Below, piece by piece: positions 1 to 6,946 of a stretch of 11,846 nt of DNA. A program made the translations under genes and the position numbers. Positions within the stretch are counted from its first letter, which is position 1. Every line of letters begins with the position of its first letter. The notes beneath the pieces were generated by a model. It was given only the letters and a program-made list of their open reading frames with translations, searched no databases and was not told where the DNA came from. This DNA comes from Pseudomonadota bacterium (GTDB lineage Bacteria; Pseudomonadota; Alphaproteobacteria; Acetobacterales; Acetobacteraceae), in contig JAKBAQ010000063.1 in NCBI GenBank assembly GCA_021808985.1, positions 1 to 11,846 of the forward strand, given 5' to 3'.

Positions 1-1
1 G

Positions 2-874
2 GATGGTGCGCCTGTCAATCTGCTCGGGGATGGCAAGGTTTATTATGTTTATGCGCTTACCTCGCCGGATGGAGAGGCTCCCGGCACTCTTCTCGCCTTC
101 ACCAAGCCGCAATCCGACCCTGGTGATTCCGCGGCGCAGGCCGCTCCGGTTGATTTCAGCCCGATTGGAGGGAGCGGGGCGTTTGGCAACGGGCCCGGGG
201 ATGAGCTTAAACTGATCGCTTACAGAGGCCATTATTATGCATTGGATATAAATGAATCCGCCATTAATGCTGCCGCCAATGCGCAAAGCTTGGGAGATGG
301 GATGGAGGATTATGCGCGTATCCAGATTGTGATGCCTGGCCATGGTGTCATCGGCACCATTGTTCCCGTGAGCGCGGCGCCCGTGCTCATGACCGGCCAG
401 GGGCTTGCGTTGTGCAATGCCTTGCTGCATGGCGGGAAACTGCTTCGCGCCGCCGCGAATGTTCGGCTGAATGCCAAAAATGCCGCGATTGCCCAAGAGG
501 ATGGCTTAAGCGACATTGTGAGCGCACGTATCGGCGATGATGAGAAAACTTATGTGTTTGCTCATTCCAGTTTCATGCCTGGAGAGCCGGGCGAAGGAGC
601 GGCCTGCGCGTGGAACGGCATTAACATTTATGATTTGAAGAATATGGATGTGCCTGATTCCAGGCTGAATGATGCGCTGACGAACCTGCAGCCGGGATGT
701 GATGGCGGCGATGATTATCTGATAGCCTGGCGGGGGAAGACGTATATCGAGTTGGCCCATGGCGGCGGCGCCTTGCCCGGCGAACCGCCGGGTGCCGGTA
801 TTTACACGATCAAACGCGGCAAGCTCTTGCCCCTCTGCCTCATCCGCAACCGCCTTGCCTATGGCGGGGGTTGA
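2..874 (+). CDS. Unrecognised protein, 5'-truncated by the window edge
   Basis: The frame is open from base 2 to the TGA at 872-874, giving 290 visible residues with no upstream stop, so the true start lies outside the window; the first internal methionine is at residue 78 of the fragment. I do not recognise the family. The visible part is mostly short aromatic-rich beta-like stretches separated by Gly/Pro/Asp-rich loops. Two phrases resemble each other, LIAYRGHYYALDI near residues 66-78 and LIAWRGKTYIELAHG near residues 239-253, and others such as KVYYVYA and KTYVFAH have a similar feel. This suggests a repetitive beta-rich protein, perhaps exported, but no signal peptide can be judged. Base composition looks lower in GC than the right half of the window (bases 541-600 hold 30 G or C of 60). 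It converges on the cupin gene and has no evident functional tie to it. Confidence 0.75.
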   Translation, partial: DGAPVNLLGDGKVYYVYALTSPDGEAPGTLLAFTKPQSDPGDSAAQAAPVDFSPIGGSGAFGNGPGDELKLIAYRGHYYALDINESAINAAANAQSLGDGMEDYARIQIVMPGHGVIGTIVPVSAAPVLMTGQGLALCNALLHGGKLLRAAANVRLNAKNAAIAQEDGLSDIVSARIGDDEKTYVFAHSSFMPGEPGEGAACAWNGINIYDLKNMDVPDSRLNDALTNLQPGCDGGDDYLIAWRGKTYIELAHGGGALPGEPPGAGIYTIKRGKLLPLCLIRNRLAYGGG

Positions 875-921
875 TTGGGCCGCTGAACATTGAGATTGCC
901 GCTAATCTTGTTTGATGCCGC

Positions 922-938
922 CGGCGCAAGGCGCGCCG
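922..938 (+). terminator. Weak hairpin, possible terminator after the first gene
   Basis: Six-base arms CGGCGC (922-927) and GCGCCG (933-938) flank a five-base loop. A T-rich but interrupted run (TTCTGCTTT) follows on the plus strand. It lies in the 79-base gap between two converging genes, where a terminator would be expected. The T-tract is poor and the opposite strand has none, so the call is tentative. Confidence 0.25.
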
Positions 939-953
939 TTCTGCTTTATGATG

Positions 954-1310
954 TTATATCACGGCCATGTAGTGTTTCACGAAACGCGGGCTGTGCACGG
1001 TCCAGAGAATGGGGGTTCCTTTCTCGATCATCCATCCTTCGCCGGGCCTGTAGCTTTGTATTTCGCCCGTTGCCTCGTTCTTCAGGGTTACTTCGCCTTC
1101 GAGCACGATGGCATGTTCGGTAAACGGATAGACCATGCGGAATATGCTTTTGCTGACGGCGAAAAAACCGGCGCTGAGAGGTGTTTCCGGCGTGCCGTGG
1201 GTGAGATGACCAGATGCGCTCCCCTCACCTTCCAGAATATCGGAGCCAAGATTGGCAACGGTTCCCCAGCTTTCGAGCGATGGAATAGAGCTTGGTTTGA
1301 GATTCATCAT
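954..1310 (-). CDS. Small cupin protein (Cupin_3/DUF861 type)
   Basis: A 118-residue single-domain cupin. The core runs from about residue 46 to 115: AGFFAVSKSIFRMVYPF, then EHAIVLEGEVTL (65-76), then YRPGEGWMIEKGTPILWTV (87-105). This is the strand-turn pattern of the Cupin_3 (DUF861) family, the same fold as EutQ-like and ureidoglycine-associated cupins. Metal-binding histidines are sparse: H66 is in the usual region, and there is no classic HxH pair, as is common in this subfamily. The start ATG has AAAGGA seven bases upstream; the next codon is also ATG and could serve. It is the last gene of the permease/oxidase/cupin unit, 24 bases after the oxidase stop, which suggests a helper or catalytic role on the oxidase product. 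The reaction is unknown. Confidence 0.85.
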   Translation of the reverse strand: MMNLKPSSIPSLESWGTVANLGSDILEGEGSASGHLTHGTPETPLSAGFFAVSKSIFRMVYPFTEHAIVLEGEVTLKNEATGEIQSYRPGEGWMIEKGTPILWTVHSPRFVKHYMAVI

Positions 1311-1334
1311 GTTATTTTCCTTTCAAGTAAAATT

Positions 1335-2636
1335 TCACGCCGCGCGGCCGTTGAGATAGCCTTGCGCCTGATTCCAGATTTTTCCAGCCGTGAGCCAGGC
1401 GTTGCGCATTTTGTCCTTGCCGATGATGTTCATGTGGGGAATGCTTGCCAGCAGGTCATACCGGGCTGAGCCTTCGCTCATGCCTTCGGCCAGCACCTTG
1501 CACACGATATGGCTGGGCGTGACGCCAAAGCCGGAATAACCCTGCACATAGAACACGTTTTTATGATCTGGCAATGTACCGATTTGCGGGAAAAGATTGA
1601 CACTGCAAGCCATCGGCCCGCCCCAGGCCATGTCAATCTTCACCTGGTCAAGATAGGGGAAGACCTTGAGCATCAATGCCCGGTTCCAGGCCGCCAGATC
1701 GGCTGGAATATATTCGACATAGCGTGTCGCGCTGCCGAAGAGCAGGCGGTTTTCACGGGTCACGCGGTAATAGTTGATTACTGGGCTGATGTCAGAAAAG
1801 GCGCCGCGGATGGGGCTGATGCGTTCGATCACGCTTTCGGGCAAGGGCTCCGTGGCCAGTTGGAAGGCGTGGGTGTTGATCGTTTTTTTGTAGATGTAGG
1901 GCTCCATGTTGGCGAGAAAACTGTCGCACGCCCAGAGCATTTTGGCGGCGCGGATGGTGCCGCCCGGCGTGCGGACGGTGATCCGCTCGCCGTAGGTTAT
2001 CTCCACGGCGGGGCTGTGCTCGAAGATGCGTCCTCCCAGGGAGACCAGCGCCTGCGCCTCGCCATGGAGCAGGTTGAGCGAATGCACATGGCCGCCGCCC
2101 ATATGTTTCAGCGCCGCCTTGTAGACGGGAGAGCCCACGACTTTCTGCACGTCAGGCCCGGTTAGCAGTTCAATGTCTTGCGCCGGGTCAACCTCCTTGA
2201 ACTCCTTGAGCCAGTTCTGCAGGGTTTTCGTCTGCCGGTCATTATAGGCGAGATAGCCGTAGCCGTGGCAGAGGTCCGCCTGGATGCCGTATTTTTTCAC
2301 GCGATCGGCGATGATGCCGGCGCCGAGATTGGAGATCTTGAAGATCATCTCCAACCCCTGCGGGCCGACATGCTTTTTTATTTTTTCAATGTCATGGCCG
2401 ATACCGGCCATGACCTGCCCGCCATTGCGCCCCGTGCCGCCATAGCCGAGATATTTGCCTTCCAGAACCACGATGTTGGTGATGCCGTGTTCGGCCAGCT
2501 CCAACGCCGTATTGATGCCAGAGAAACCTCCGCCGATTACCACGACATCGGCGTCGATATCCTCGGCCAGACGGGGGAAGGATATGTCATACTTCTTGGT
2601 GGCGAAATAATAGGTGGGAGATTCGACTGTTTTCAT
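1335..2636 (-). CDS. FAD-dependent amine/amino-acid oxidoreductase, PuuB-like (DAO family)
   Basis: A 433-residue protein, the usual length for gamma-glutamylputrescine oxidase (PuuB/OrdL) relatives. After an N-terminal segment typical of the family (SPTYYFATKKYD) comes the Rossmann dinucleotide motif GGGFSG at 35-40 with the acidic strand end at E59, then GYGGTGRNGGQV at 64-75, where PuuB has an equivalent GRNGGQ. The C-terminal FAD-site motif is GYSGFG (366-371); PuuB proteins usually read GYSGHG, so a histidine is replaced by Phe370 here. The family oxidises C-N bonds of amines or N-substituted amino acids with FAD and oxygen, giving an aldehyde or oxo acid plus ammonia or amine and peroxide. 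It lies 11 bases after the permease stop with no clear Shine-Dalgarno sequence, which suggests translational coupling. The substrate cannot be read from sequence, and no other polyamine-pathway gene (glutamylpolyamine synthetase, PuuD) is present to support a putrescine assignment. Confidence 0.9.
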   Translation of the reverse strand: MKTVESPTYYFATKKYDISFPRLAEDIDADVVVIGGGFSGINTALELAEHGITNIVVLEGKYLGYGGTGRNGGQVMAGIGHDIEKIKKHVGPQGLEMIFKISNLGAGIIADRVKKYGIQADLCHGYGYLAYNDRQTKTLQNWLKEFKEVDPAQDIELLTGPDVQKVVGSPVYKAALKHMGGGHVHSLNLLHGEAQALVSLGGRIFEHSPAVEITYGERITVRTPGGTIRAAKMLWACDSFLANMEPYIYKKTINTHAFQLATEPLPESVIERISPIRGAFSDISPVINYYRVTRENRLLFGSATRYVEYIPADLAAWNRALMLKVFPYLDQVKIDMAWGGPMACSVNLFPQIGTLPDHKNVFYVQGYSGFGVTPSHIVCKVLAEGMSEGSARYDLLASIPHMNIIGKDKMRNAWLTAGKIWNQAQGYLNGRAA

Positions 2637-2647
2637 GGTTCAAGCTT

Positions 2648-4111
2648 TCAGATTTTCTCGTGCCCGATGGTGGCGTAGCGGGCTGGGTCGGCATTGCGCA
2701 GGCGCATGGCGAGGCCAAGGCCGATGAGCGCCGCCGCGAGGACGAGGCCGGTGAGGCTGTAGGAGAGTGCTTTGGAGGCGCCGGTGAGCAGGCTGAAATT
2801 GACCACGATGTTGTAAAGCACGATGAGCAGCAGCACGCCGGCAGCCAGAGGGGCGATGTATGAGGAGAATATCCCTTCCGACTTTTGTGAATGACGGGTG
2901 AAGAATGCCGGAACCGCGAAGGAGGCGATCGCCATCAGCGTGATGACGCCAAGCGTGCCGACATTGGTGAGCCAGGAGAACAAGGCCAGGACGGGGTCTT
3001 GCTTGGTGAGCACGAAGATGCCGACGACGACGGCGGCGACAATGGTTTGCGCCAGCGAGCCGGTGTGAGGGCTTTGATGAATTTCATGGGTTTTTCCGAA
3101 ATGTTCCGGCAGCAGCCCCTCGCGGCCCATGGCGTAGAAGTAGCGCGCCACGGAATTGTGGAAAGCCAGCAGGCCAGCATAGACGGAGGTGACGAACAGC
3201 ACGCTCATCAGCAGTGACAGCCAGTGCCCGACATAACGGTCCGCCATGAGGAAGAGGAAGCGCGTGGGGTCCGGCAGGCCTCCCAGGAACTTCACGAGAT
3301 TGCCAGCACCTTCGGCATTCACCAGGCACCAGCTCGAGAGCATGTAGAAGCCGCCGATCAGCAGTACGGAAAAATAGGTTGCCAGCGGAATGGTGCGCTT
3401 TGGATCCTTGGCTTCTTCGCCGTAGATGGTTGTGGCCTCAAACCCGACGAAGCAGGCGAAGGCGAAGACCAGACCGATGGAGGGCGCGCCGCTGAAGACC
3501 GTGGACGGCGCGAATGACACGCCGCTCAGCCCGCCGGCGCCGCCCTTGGCGATGACCGCCACATCCAAGACCAGGACGCAAAGATATTCCGCGGCCACCA
3601 GCAATGTGAGCACCTTGGCCGAGAGATCCACCTGCCTGTACCCAAGCACGGCGATGCTGGCCATGGCGAGGTAGGCATAGATCCACCATGGCAGATTGAG
3701 GCCCGCCTGCTGGAACAATGCCTGCGCGGCGGCGCCAAACATGCCGTAGAGGCCGATCTGCATTGTGTTGTAGCCGATCAGCGCGATCATGGATGAGGCG
3801 CCACCCGCCATGCCGCCCAGGCCGCGCGCCGCGAACGCATAGAACGCGCCCGCATTGGTGACATGCCGGGCCAGCGCGCAATATCCGATGGCGAACAGCA
3901 GAAGAATGAGAACGGTGAGGAGATACGCACCCGGCATGCCGGGGCCGTTGCCAAGCAACATGCCCAGCGGCGCGCCGCCCGCGATGGCGACGAGCGGTGC
4001 GGCCGCGGAGATGACGAAGAAGGTGACCGCGCCCGCGCCGAGCGCGCCCTTGCGCAGTTGATTCGCCGCCGGCGCCAAAGGCGGCAAGGTTTCAGTATGT
4101 TCATAGCTCAC
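2648..4111 (-). CDS. APC-superfamily amino acid/amine permease
   Basis: A 487-residue inner-membrane transporter with about 12 hydrophobic segments: roughly 25-47, 60-82, 100-132, 142-158, 166-188, 210-228, 246-266, 296-318, 352-370, 378-404, 418-440 and 450-470. Family marks include AAPLVAIAGG in helix 1 (37-46), the helix 6/loop signature GFEATTIYGEEAKDPKRTIP (223-242) and YAMGREGLLPEHFGK (326-340) after helix 8. These fit proton-coupled amino acid/polyamine permeases. The start is GTG at 4109-4111, chosen because GGGAG lies nine bases upstream. It is the first gene of the unit with the FAD oxidase and cupin, so its cargo is probably the oxidase substrate. It is divergent from the AraC-type regulator and probably under its control. 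The exact substrate is unknown. Confidence 0.92.
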   Translation of the reverse strand: MSYEHTETLPPLAPAANQLRKGALGAGAVTFFVISAAAPLVAIAGGAPLGMLLGNGPGMPGAYLLTVLILLLFAIGYCALARHVTNAGAFYAFAARGLGGMAGGASSMIALIGYNTMQIGLYGMFGAAAQALFQQAGLNLPWWIYAYLAMASIAVLGYRQVDLSAKVLTLLVAAEYLCVLVLDVAVIAKGGAGGLSGVSFAPSTVFSGAPSIGLVFAFACFVGFEATTIYGEEAKDPKRTIPLATYFSVLLIGGFYMLSSWCLVNAEGAGNLVKFLGGLPDPTRFLFLMADRYVGHWLSLLMSVLFVTSVYAGLLAFHNSVARYFYAMGREGLLPEHFGKTHEIHQSPHTGSLAQTIVAAVVVGIFVLTKQDPVLALFSWLTNVGTLGVITLMAIASFAVPAFFTRHSQKSEGIFSSYIAPLAAGVLLLIVLYNIVVNFSLLTGASKALSYSLTGLVLAAALIGLGLAMRLRNADPARYATIGHEKI

Positions 4112-4218
4112 AGGAATATACTCCCAATATTGTTTTTAAGCCGCTGGACTAGCCGGTTACTGATTCTTTTGACGTATCGGCCAAAGCGGTTAAACAACGC
4201 ATCGGCGGCGCGAGACGA

Positions 4219-4248
4219 TTGCATTTTACGCCATAACTCCGATAAAAT
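4219..4248 (+). promoter_or_regulatory. Candidate sigma70 promoter for the AraC-type regulator
   Basis: TTGCAT at 4219-4224 and TAAAAT at 4243-4248 are separated by 18 bases. The -10 matches five of six consensus positions, while the -35 is weak. Transcription would begin near 4255, leaving a leader of about 75 bases. The -10 touches the distal TACGCCA half-site, so binding there could also repress the regulator's own transcription. Confidence 0.35.
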
Positions 4249-4254
4249 ACGCCA
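4227..4254. promoter_or_regulatory. Candidate AraC-type operator: two direct half-sites 21 bases apart
   Basis: TACGCCA occurs at 4227-4233 and again at 4248-4254; read toward the permease operon this is TGGCGTA twice. The start-to-start distance is exactly 21 bases, two helical turns, as in the direct half-sites of AraC and relatives whose two helix-turn-helix units contact adjacent grooves of one face. The site is in the region shared by the AraC-type gene and the permease operon, about 115 bases before the permease GTG. No strong -35/-10 pair is evident for the permease operon, which fits an activator-dependent promoter. Assignment to this regulator is inferred from position. Confidence 0.45.
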
Positions 4255-4330
4255 ACATTAAAAAACCCGCAAATTAACGCAATGGAAAAAACCGATGTTG
4301 CGCCGCAAAAATTCAGGAGAGAGCGTGCCG

Positions 4331-5335
4331 ATGATCCGCTCATCGGTGGTCAACCAGGTGATCGCCGCCATTCTCGCCTGCCCGGACGGCAGGGCCTTTC
4401 TGCGGCGTGAGCATGGGATCAAGAGCGCGCGGGCGGATTTGTATGAGCGGATCGCGCTCGCGCGGTATCTGAGATTGTTCGAGGATGCTGCGCTTTTGGC
4501 GAATGACACGCTGGTGGGCGCGCGCATGGGCATCGCCAACCCGCCCGGCGAATTGCTGGGGCCGGTTGGGTTTCTCGTGCTCACCAGCCCGCGCCTGCGC
4601 ATCGGGTTGGAGAATCTCACGCATTATATCAGCGCCTGGCAGGACGCCACGGAGATCACGCTGCATGAGCAGGATGGCACGGCGATCTGGTCATACCGGA
4701 TCACCCGGCCGGATTTGTGGCCGCGGCGGCAGGATTCGGAGTTCACGCTGACGGCGACCTGCGCGATGATCCGCAGCTCGTTCGGGAGCAATTGGGCGCC
4801 GCTGGAGGTGCATTTCGAGCATTCGCGGCCACGCGAATGGCGCAGCCTGCAGGCCATGTTCCGCGCGCCGCTGCGCTTCGACCAGCCCGCCAACGCGCTG
4901 CTGCTGGACAGTGTGGATCTCGACAAGCCCGCGCAGGGGGCCAATGCCGGGCTGGCGCCGTTTTTGCGCCGGCATGTGGAGGACATGATGGCCACCGAAG
5001 CGGGGGAGATGAGCCTGACACAGCAGGTTCAGCAGTTGGCCGCGCGGGATTTGGGCCGGGCGCCGGTGAGCCTGCCGCTGCTCGCCGCCGAGCTTGGCCT
5101 GCCGGCGCGCACGCTGCAGCGCCATCTGGCGGAGGAAGGCACCACGGTGCGCGCGATTGTGCGGAGCCTGAAGTTGCAGGAGGCAAAGGCGCTGCTCAAG
5201 ACCAGCCGGCGGCATATCGGGGCGGTCTCGCATGCCGTGGGGTATAGCGACCCGACGGCGTTCTGGCGGGCCTTCAAATCATGGGAGGGGGTTTCGCCCG
5301 CCGAATTCCAGCGGGCGAAACGCAAGAAGGGCTGA
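4331..5335 (+). CDS. AraC-family transcriptional regulator (Arabinose_bd-type N-terminal domain)
   Basis: A 334-residue regulator. Residues of about 10-190 resemble the N-terminal sensor domain (PF12625) shared with OruR/ArgR-like activators, including LYERIALARYLRLFEDA and GELLGPVGFLVLTSP. The C-terminal AraC DNA-binding unit has a first helix-turn-helix at about 247-266 (LLAAELGLPARTLQRHL) and a second at about 295-314 (AVSHAVGYSDPTAFWRAF), closing with the signature GVSPAEFQR. I place the start at the ATG at 4331 because AGGAGAG lies at 4315-4321; an in-frame ATG at 4295 would add 12 residues but has no good ribosome site. The gene is divergent from the permease/oxidase/cupin unit, so it probably activates it in response to the imported substrate or its product. 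OruR-like relatives sense amino acids such as ornithine, which fits, but the ligand is unknown. Its stop is three bases from the converging MBL gene. Confidence 0.92.
   Translation: MIRSSVVNQVIAAILACPDGRAFLRREHGIKSARADLYERIALARYLRLFEDAALLANDTLVGARMGIANPPGELLGPVGFLVLTSPRLRIGLENLTHYISAWQDATEITLHEQDGTAIWSYRITRPDLWPRRQDSEFTLTATCAMIRSSFGSNWAPLEVHFEHSRPREWRSLQAMFRAPLRFDQPANALLLDSVDLDKPAQGANAGLAPFLRRHVEDMMATEAGEMSLTQQVQQLAARDLGRAPVSLPLLAAELGLPARTLQRHLAEEGTTVRAIVRSLKLQEAKALLKTSRRHIGAVSHAVGYSDPTAFWRAFKSWEGVSPAEFQRAKRKKG
5292..5320. repeat. Perfect 10-base inverted repeat inside the 3' end of the AraC-type gene
   Basis: TTTCGCCCGC (5292-5301) and GCGGGCGAAA (5311-5320) are perfect reverse complements with a nine-base loop. 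The repeat lies within the last codons of the regulator and just beyond the stop of the converging operon. There is no T-tract on either side, so it is not a standard intrinsic terminator. It may protect 3' ends or help separate the two converging transcripts. Confidence 0.5.
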
Positions 5336-5344
5336 GGCTCAGCC
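5330..5344. repeat. Palindrome carrying both converging stop codons
   Basis: GGCTGAG and CTCAGCC flank one central G. The left arm contains the TGA of the AraC-type gene (5333-5335) and the right part the TGA of the minus-strand MBL gene (5339-5341). In RNA the arms could form a five-pair stem with a five-base loop. Two stop codons meeting tail to tail can produce such symmetry by chance. Confidence 0.35.
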
Positions 5345-6292
5345 TTGCAGGGCGGCCCACATGTCGCGGTCGCGCGCGGCGGTCCAGATGCGCGGCGTGT
5401 CGATGCCGAGGGCTTCGTCATAGGCGCGGGCGACGTTGAAGGGCAGGCAGTGCTCATAAATGGCGTAATTGCCGAATTTATGGTCACACGCCGCGCGGCA
5501 GGCGGCCATGGCCTCCTTCAGGCTGCCGCCGCCGGCGGCCACCTCGGCCACGGCGTTGTAGGTGCTGGTCACGAAGTCCTTGGTGGCTTCCAGCGCGGCA
5601 TTGACCATTGCGGGGCCCACCAGTGCGTCGCCACGGCCGGGCGCGATGGATTTGGGGTTGTAGCGGGCGATGGCCTCCAGCGTGCCTGGCCAGTCGTTGA
5701 AATGGGCGTCGCCGCAATAGCAGGCGGAGTGGTATTCCACGATGTCGCCGGTGAACATCACGCCGGCATCGGGCACCCAGGCCACGATGTCGCCCGCCGT
5801 GTGGGCGCGGCCGAGCTGCAGCAGCTCCACGCGGCGCTTGCCGAGATAGACGGTCATCTTGCCGTTGAAGGTGACGGTTGGCCAGGTGAGGCCCGGCACC
5901 GAGTCCGCGGCCTGGAAGAGGCGCGGAAAACGGCCAAGCTCTGATGCCCAATCCTCGGCGCCGCGCTCCTGGATCATGCCGCGGCATTTCTCGGAGGCTA
6001 TGATCTCCGAGGCGCCATAGCCCGAGGCGCCGAGCACGCGCACCGCATGGTAATGCGACAGCACCACGTATTTGATCGGCTTGTCGGTGACGGTGCGGAT
6101 TTTCTCGATCACGCCGCGCGCCATCACCGGCGTCGCCTGGGCGTCGATGATCATCACGCTGTCATCGCCGATGATGACGCCGGTGTTGGGGTCGCCCTCG
6201 GCGGTGAAGGCGTAGAGATTGGGGCCGACTTCGGTGAAGCTGATCTGCTTCTCGGCGAGATCGCCGGTGGAGGCGAAAGCGGGGCTGGACAT
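5339..6292 (-). CDS. Metallo-beta-lactamase-fold hydrolase with altered metal site
   Basis: A 317-residue MBL-fold protein, last gene of the six-gene aromatic operon. The fold is plain: the N-terminal beta hairpin region (NLYAFTAEGDPNTGVIIGDD, about 25-44), MIIDAQATP (47-55), the metal motif region VLSHYHAVRV (77-86), GRAHTAGD (161-168), FTGDIVEYHSA (180-190) and APGRGD (217-222). The canonical HxHxDH motif reads H80-Y-H82-A-V84-R85, and the last metal histidine, normally in a PGHG-like stretch, is R220. H80, H82, H164 and D183 remain. So one zinc site is intact while the ligands of the other are all replaced. C191, C193 and H197 lie close after D183 and could be extra ligands. The ATG follows AGAAGGA, formed by the end of the upstream isomerase gene. 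By context it may hydrolyse an ester, lactone or thioester in the pathway; the function is unknown. Confidence 0.88.
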   Translation of the reverse strand: MSSPAFASTGDLAEKQISFTEVGPNLYAFTAEGDPNTGVIIGDDSVMIIDAQATPVMARGVIEKIRTVTDKPIKYVVLSHYHAVRVLGASGYGASEIIASEKCRGMIQERGAEDWASELGRFPRLFQAADSVPGLTWPTVTFNGKMTVYLGKRRVELLQLGRAHTAGDIVAWVPDAGVMFTGDIVEYHSACYCGDAHFNDWPGTLEAIARYNPKSIAPGRGDALVGPAMVNAALEATKDFVTSTYNAVAEVAAGGGSLKEAMAACRAACDHKFGNYAIYEHCLPFNVARAYDEALGIDTPRIWTAARDRDMWAALQG

Positions 6293-6298
6293 GGTGCG

Positions 6299-6946
6299 TT
6301 ATCCTTCTTCGTGATCAGGCTGGTTTTCAGGAGCGGCGGCGATGAAGGCGGGCAGCGCGCGGGCCGCCGCGTCCACCGCCGCCAGGCGGGGATAGGGGCT
6401 GAGATCAAGCCCGAAGCGCCGCGCATTGTAGAGCTGCGGCACGATGCAGAGATCGGCGAGGCCAGGCGCATCGCCGATGGCGAAATGCCCGGCGGTGCGG
6501 GCCAGCCGCGCCTCAATGGCGCGCAAGCCGGCGGCCATCCAATGGCGGTTCCAGGCGGCGCGGCCCTGGGCGGTTTCGCCGTAATCGGCGCTCAGCTTCT
6601 CCAGCACGCGCAAATTGCCGAGGGGGTGAATGTCACAGGCGATGGTGTGGGCGATTTCACGCGCATAGGCGCGGGCGGCCAGCCCGGCGGGCAGCAGCGG
6701 CGGCGCGGGATGCGCCTCCTCGAGATATTCGATGATCGCCAGCGACTGGCCGAGGGCCGGGCCGCCATCCGCCACGAACCACGGCACCAGCCCGGCGGGA
6801 TTAATGGCGCGGTAGGCCGGGCCATGCTGCGCGCCCTGGCGCAGGTGCAGGGGCACGTGCGTCACGCTCAGCCCTTTCAGGTTGAGCGCGATCCGCACCC
6901 TGTAGGCCGCGCTGGAACGGTAATAGCCGTAGAGCGTGTCAGCCAT
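6299..6946 (-). CDS. maiA: Maleylacetoacetate isomerase (zeta-class glutathione S-transferase)
   Basis: A 215-residue zeta GST, the normal length. It converts maleylacetoacetate (or a close homologue) to the fumaryl isomer with glutathione as cofactor, in the cytoplasm. The N-terminal thioredoxin-like domain carries the glutathione motif SSAAYRVRIALNLKG (11-25), which has Ala13 where many zeta enzymes have the SSC cysteine, then INPAGLVPWF (48-57) and QSLAIIEYLEE (67-77). The helical domain has the family signature IACDIHPLGNLRVL (102-115). I start at the ATG at 6944-6946 because the GST fold begins there; a longer in-frame extension to 7021 would be an unrelated low-complexity Ala/Ser tail inside the upstream gene. 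The start overlaps the stop of the fumarylacetoacetase gene by eight bases, so the two are translationally coupled. Maleylpyruvate isomerase (NagL) is the near relative, but the full-length fumarylacetoacetase partner favours a C8 substrate. Confidence 0.9.
   Translation of the reverse strand: MADTLYGYYRSSAAYRVRIALNLKGLSVTHVPLHLRQGAQHGPAYRAINPAGLVPWFVADGGPALGQSLAIIEYLEEAHPAPPLLPAGLAARAYAREIAHTIACDIHPLGNLRVLEKLSADYGETAQGRAAWNRHWMAAGLRAIEARLARTAGHFAIGDAPGLADLCIVPQLYNARRFGLDLSPYPRLAAVDAAARALPAFIAAAPENQPDHEEG

Noticed and set aside
3..215. A 70-residue open frame at the left edge
   Set aside because: It is in another frame of the open gene 2-874, which reads through from the edge with sensible composition; the short frame is basic and Arg/Pro-rich, typical of a shadow.
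1335..2636. Naming the FAD oxidase puuB
   Set aside because: Fold and length agree, but the active-site-region His is Phe, and no other putrescine-pathway gene is present.
4156..4161. A GTTACT in the AraC-type intergenic region, same hexamer as the MarR operator arm
   Set aside because: A single hexamer without an inverted partner is expected by chance; not evidence of cross-regulation.
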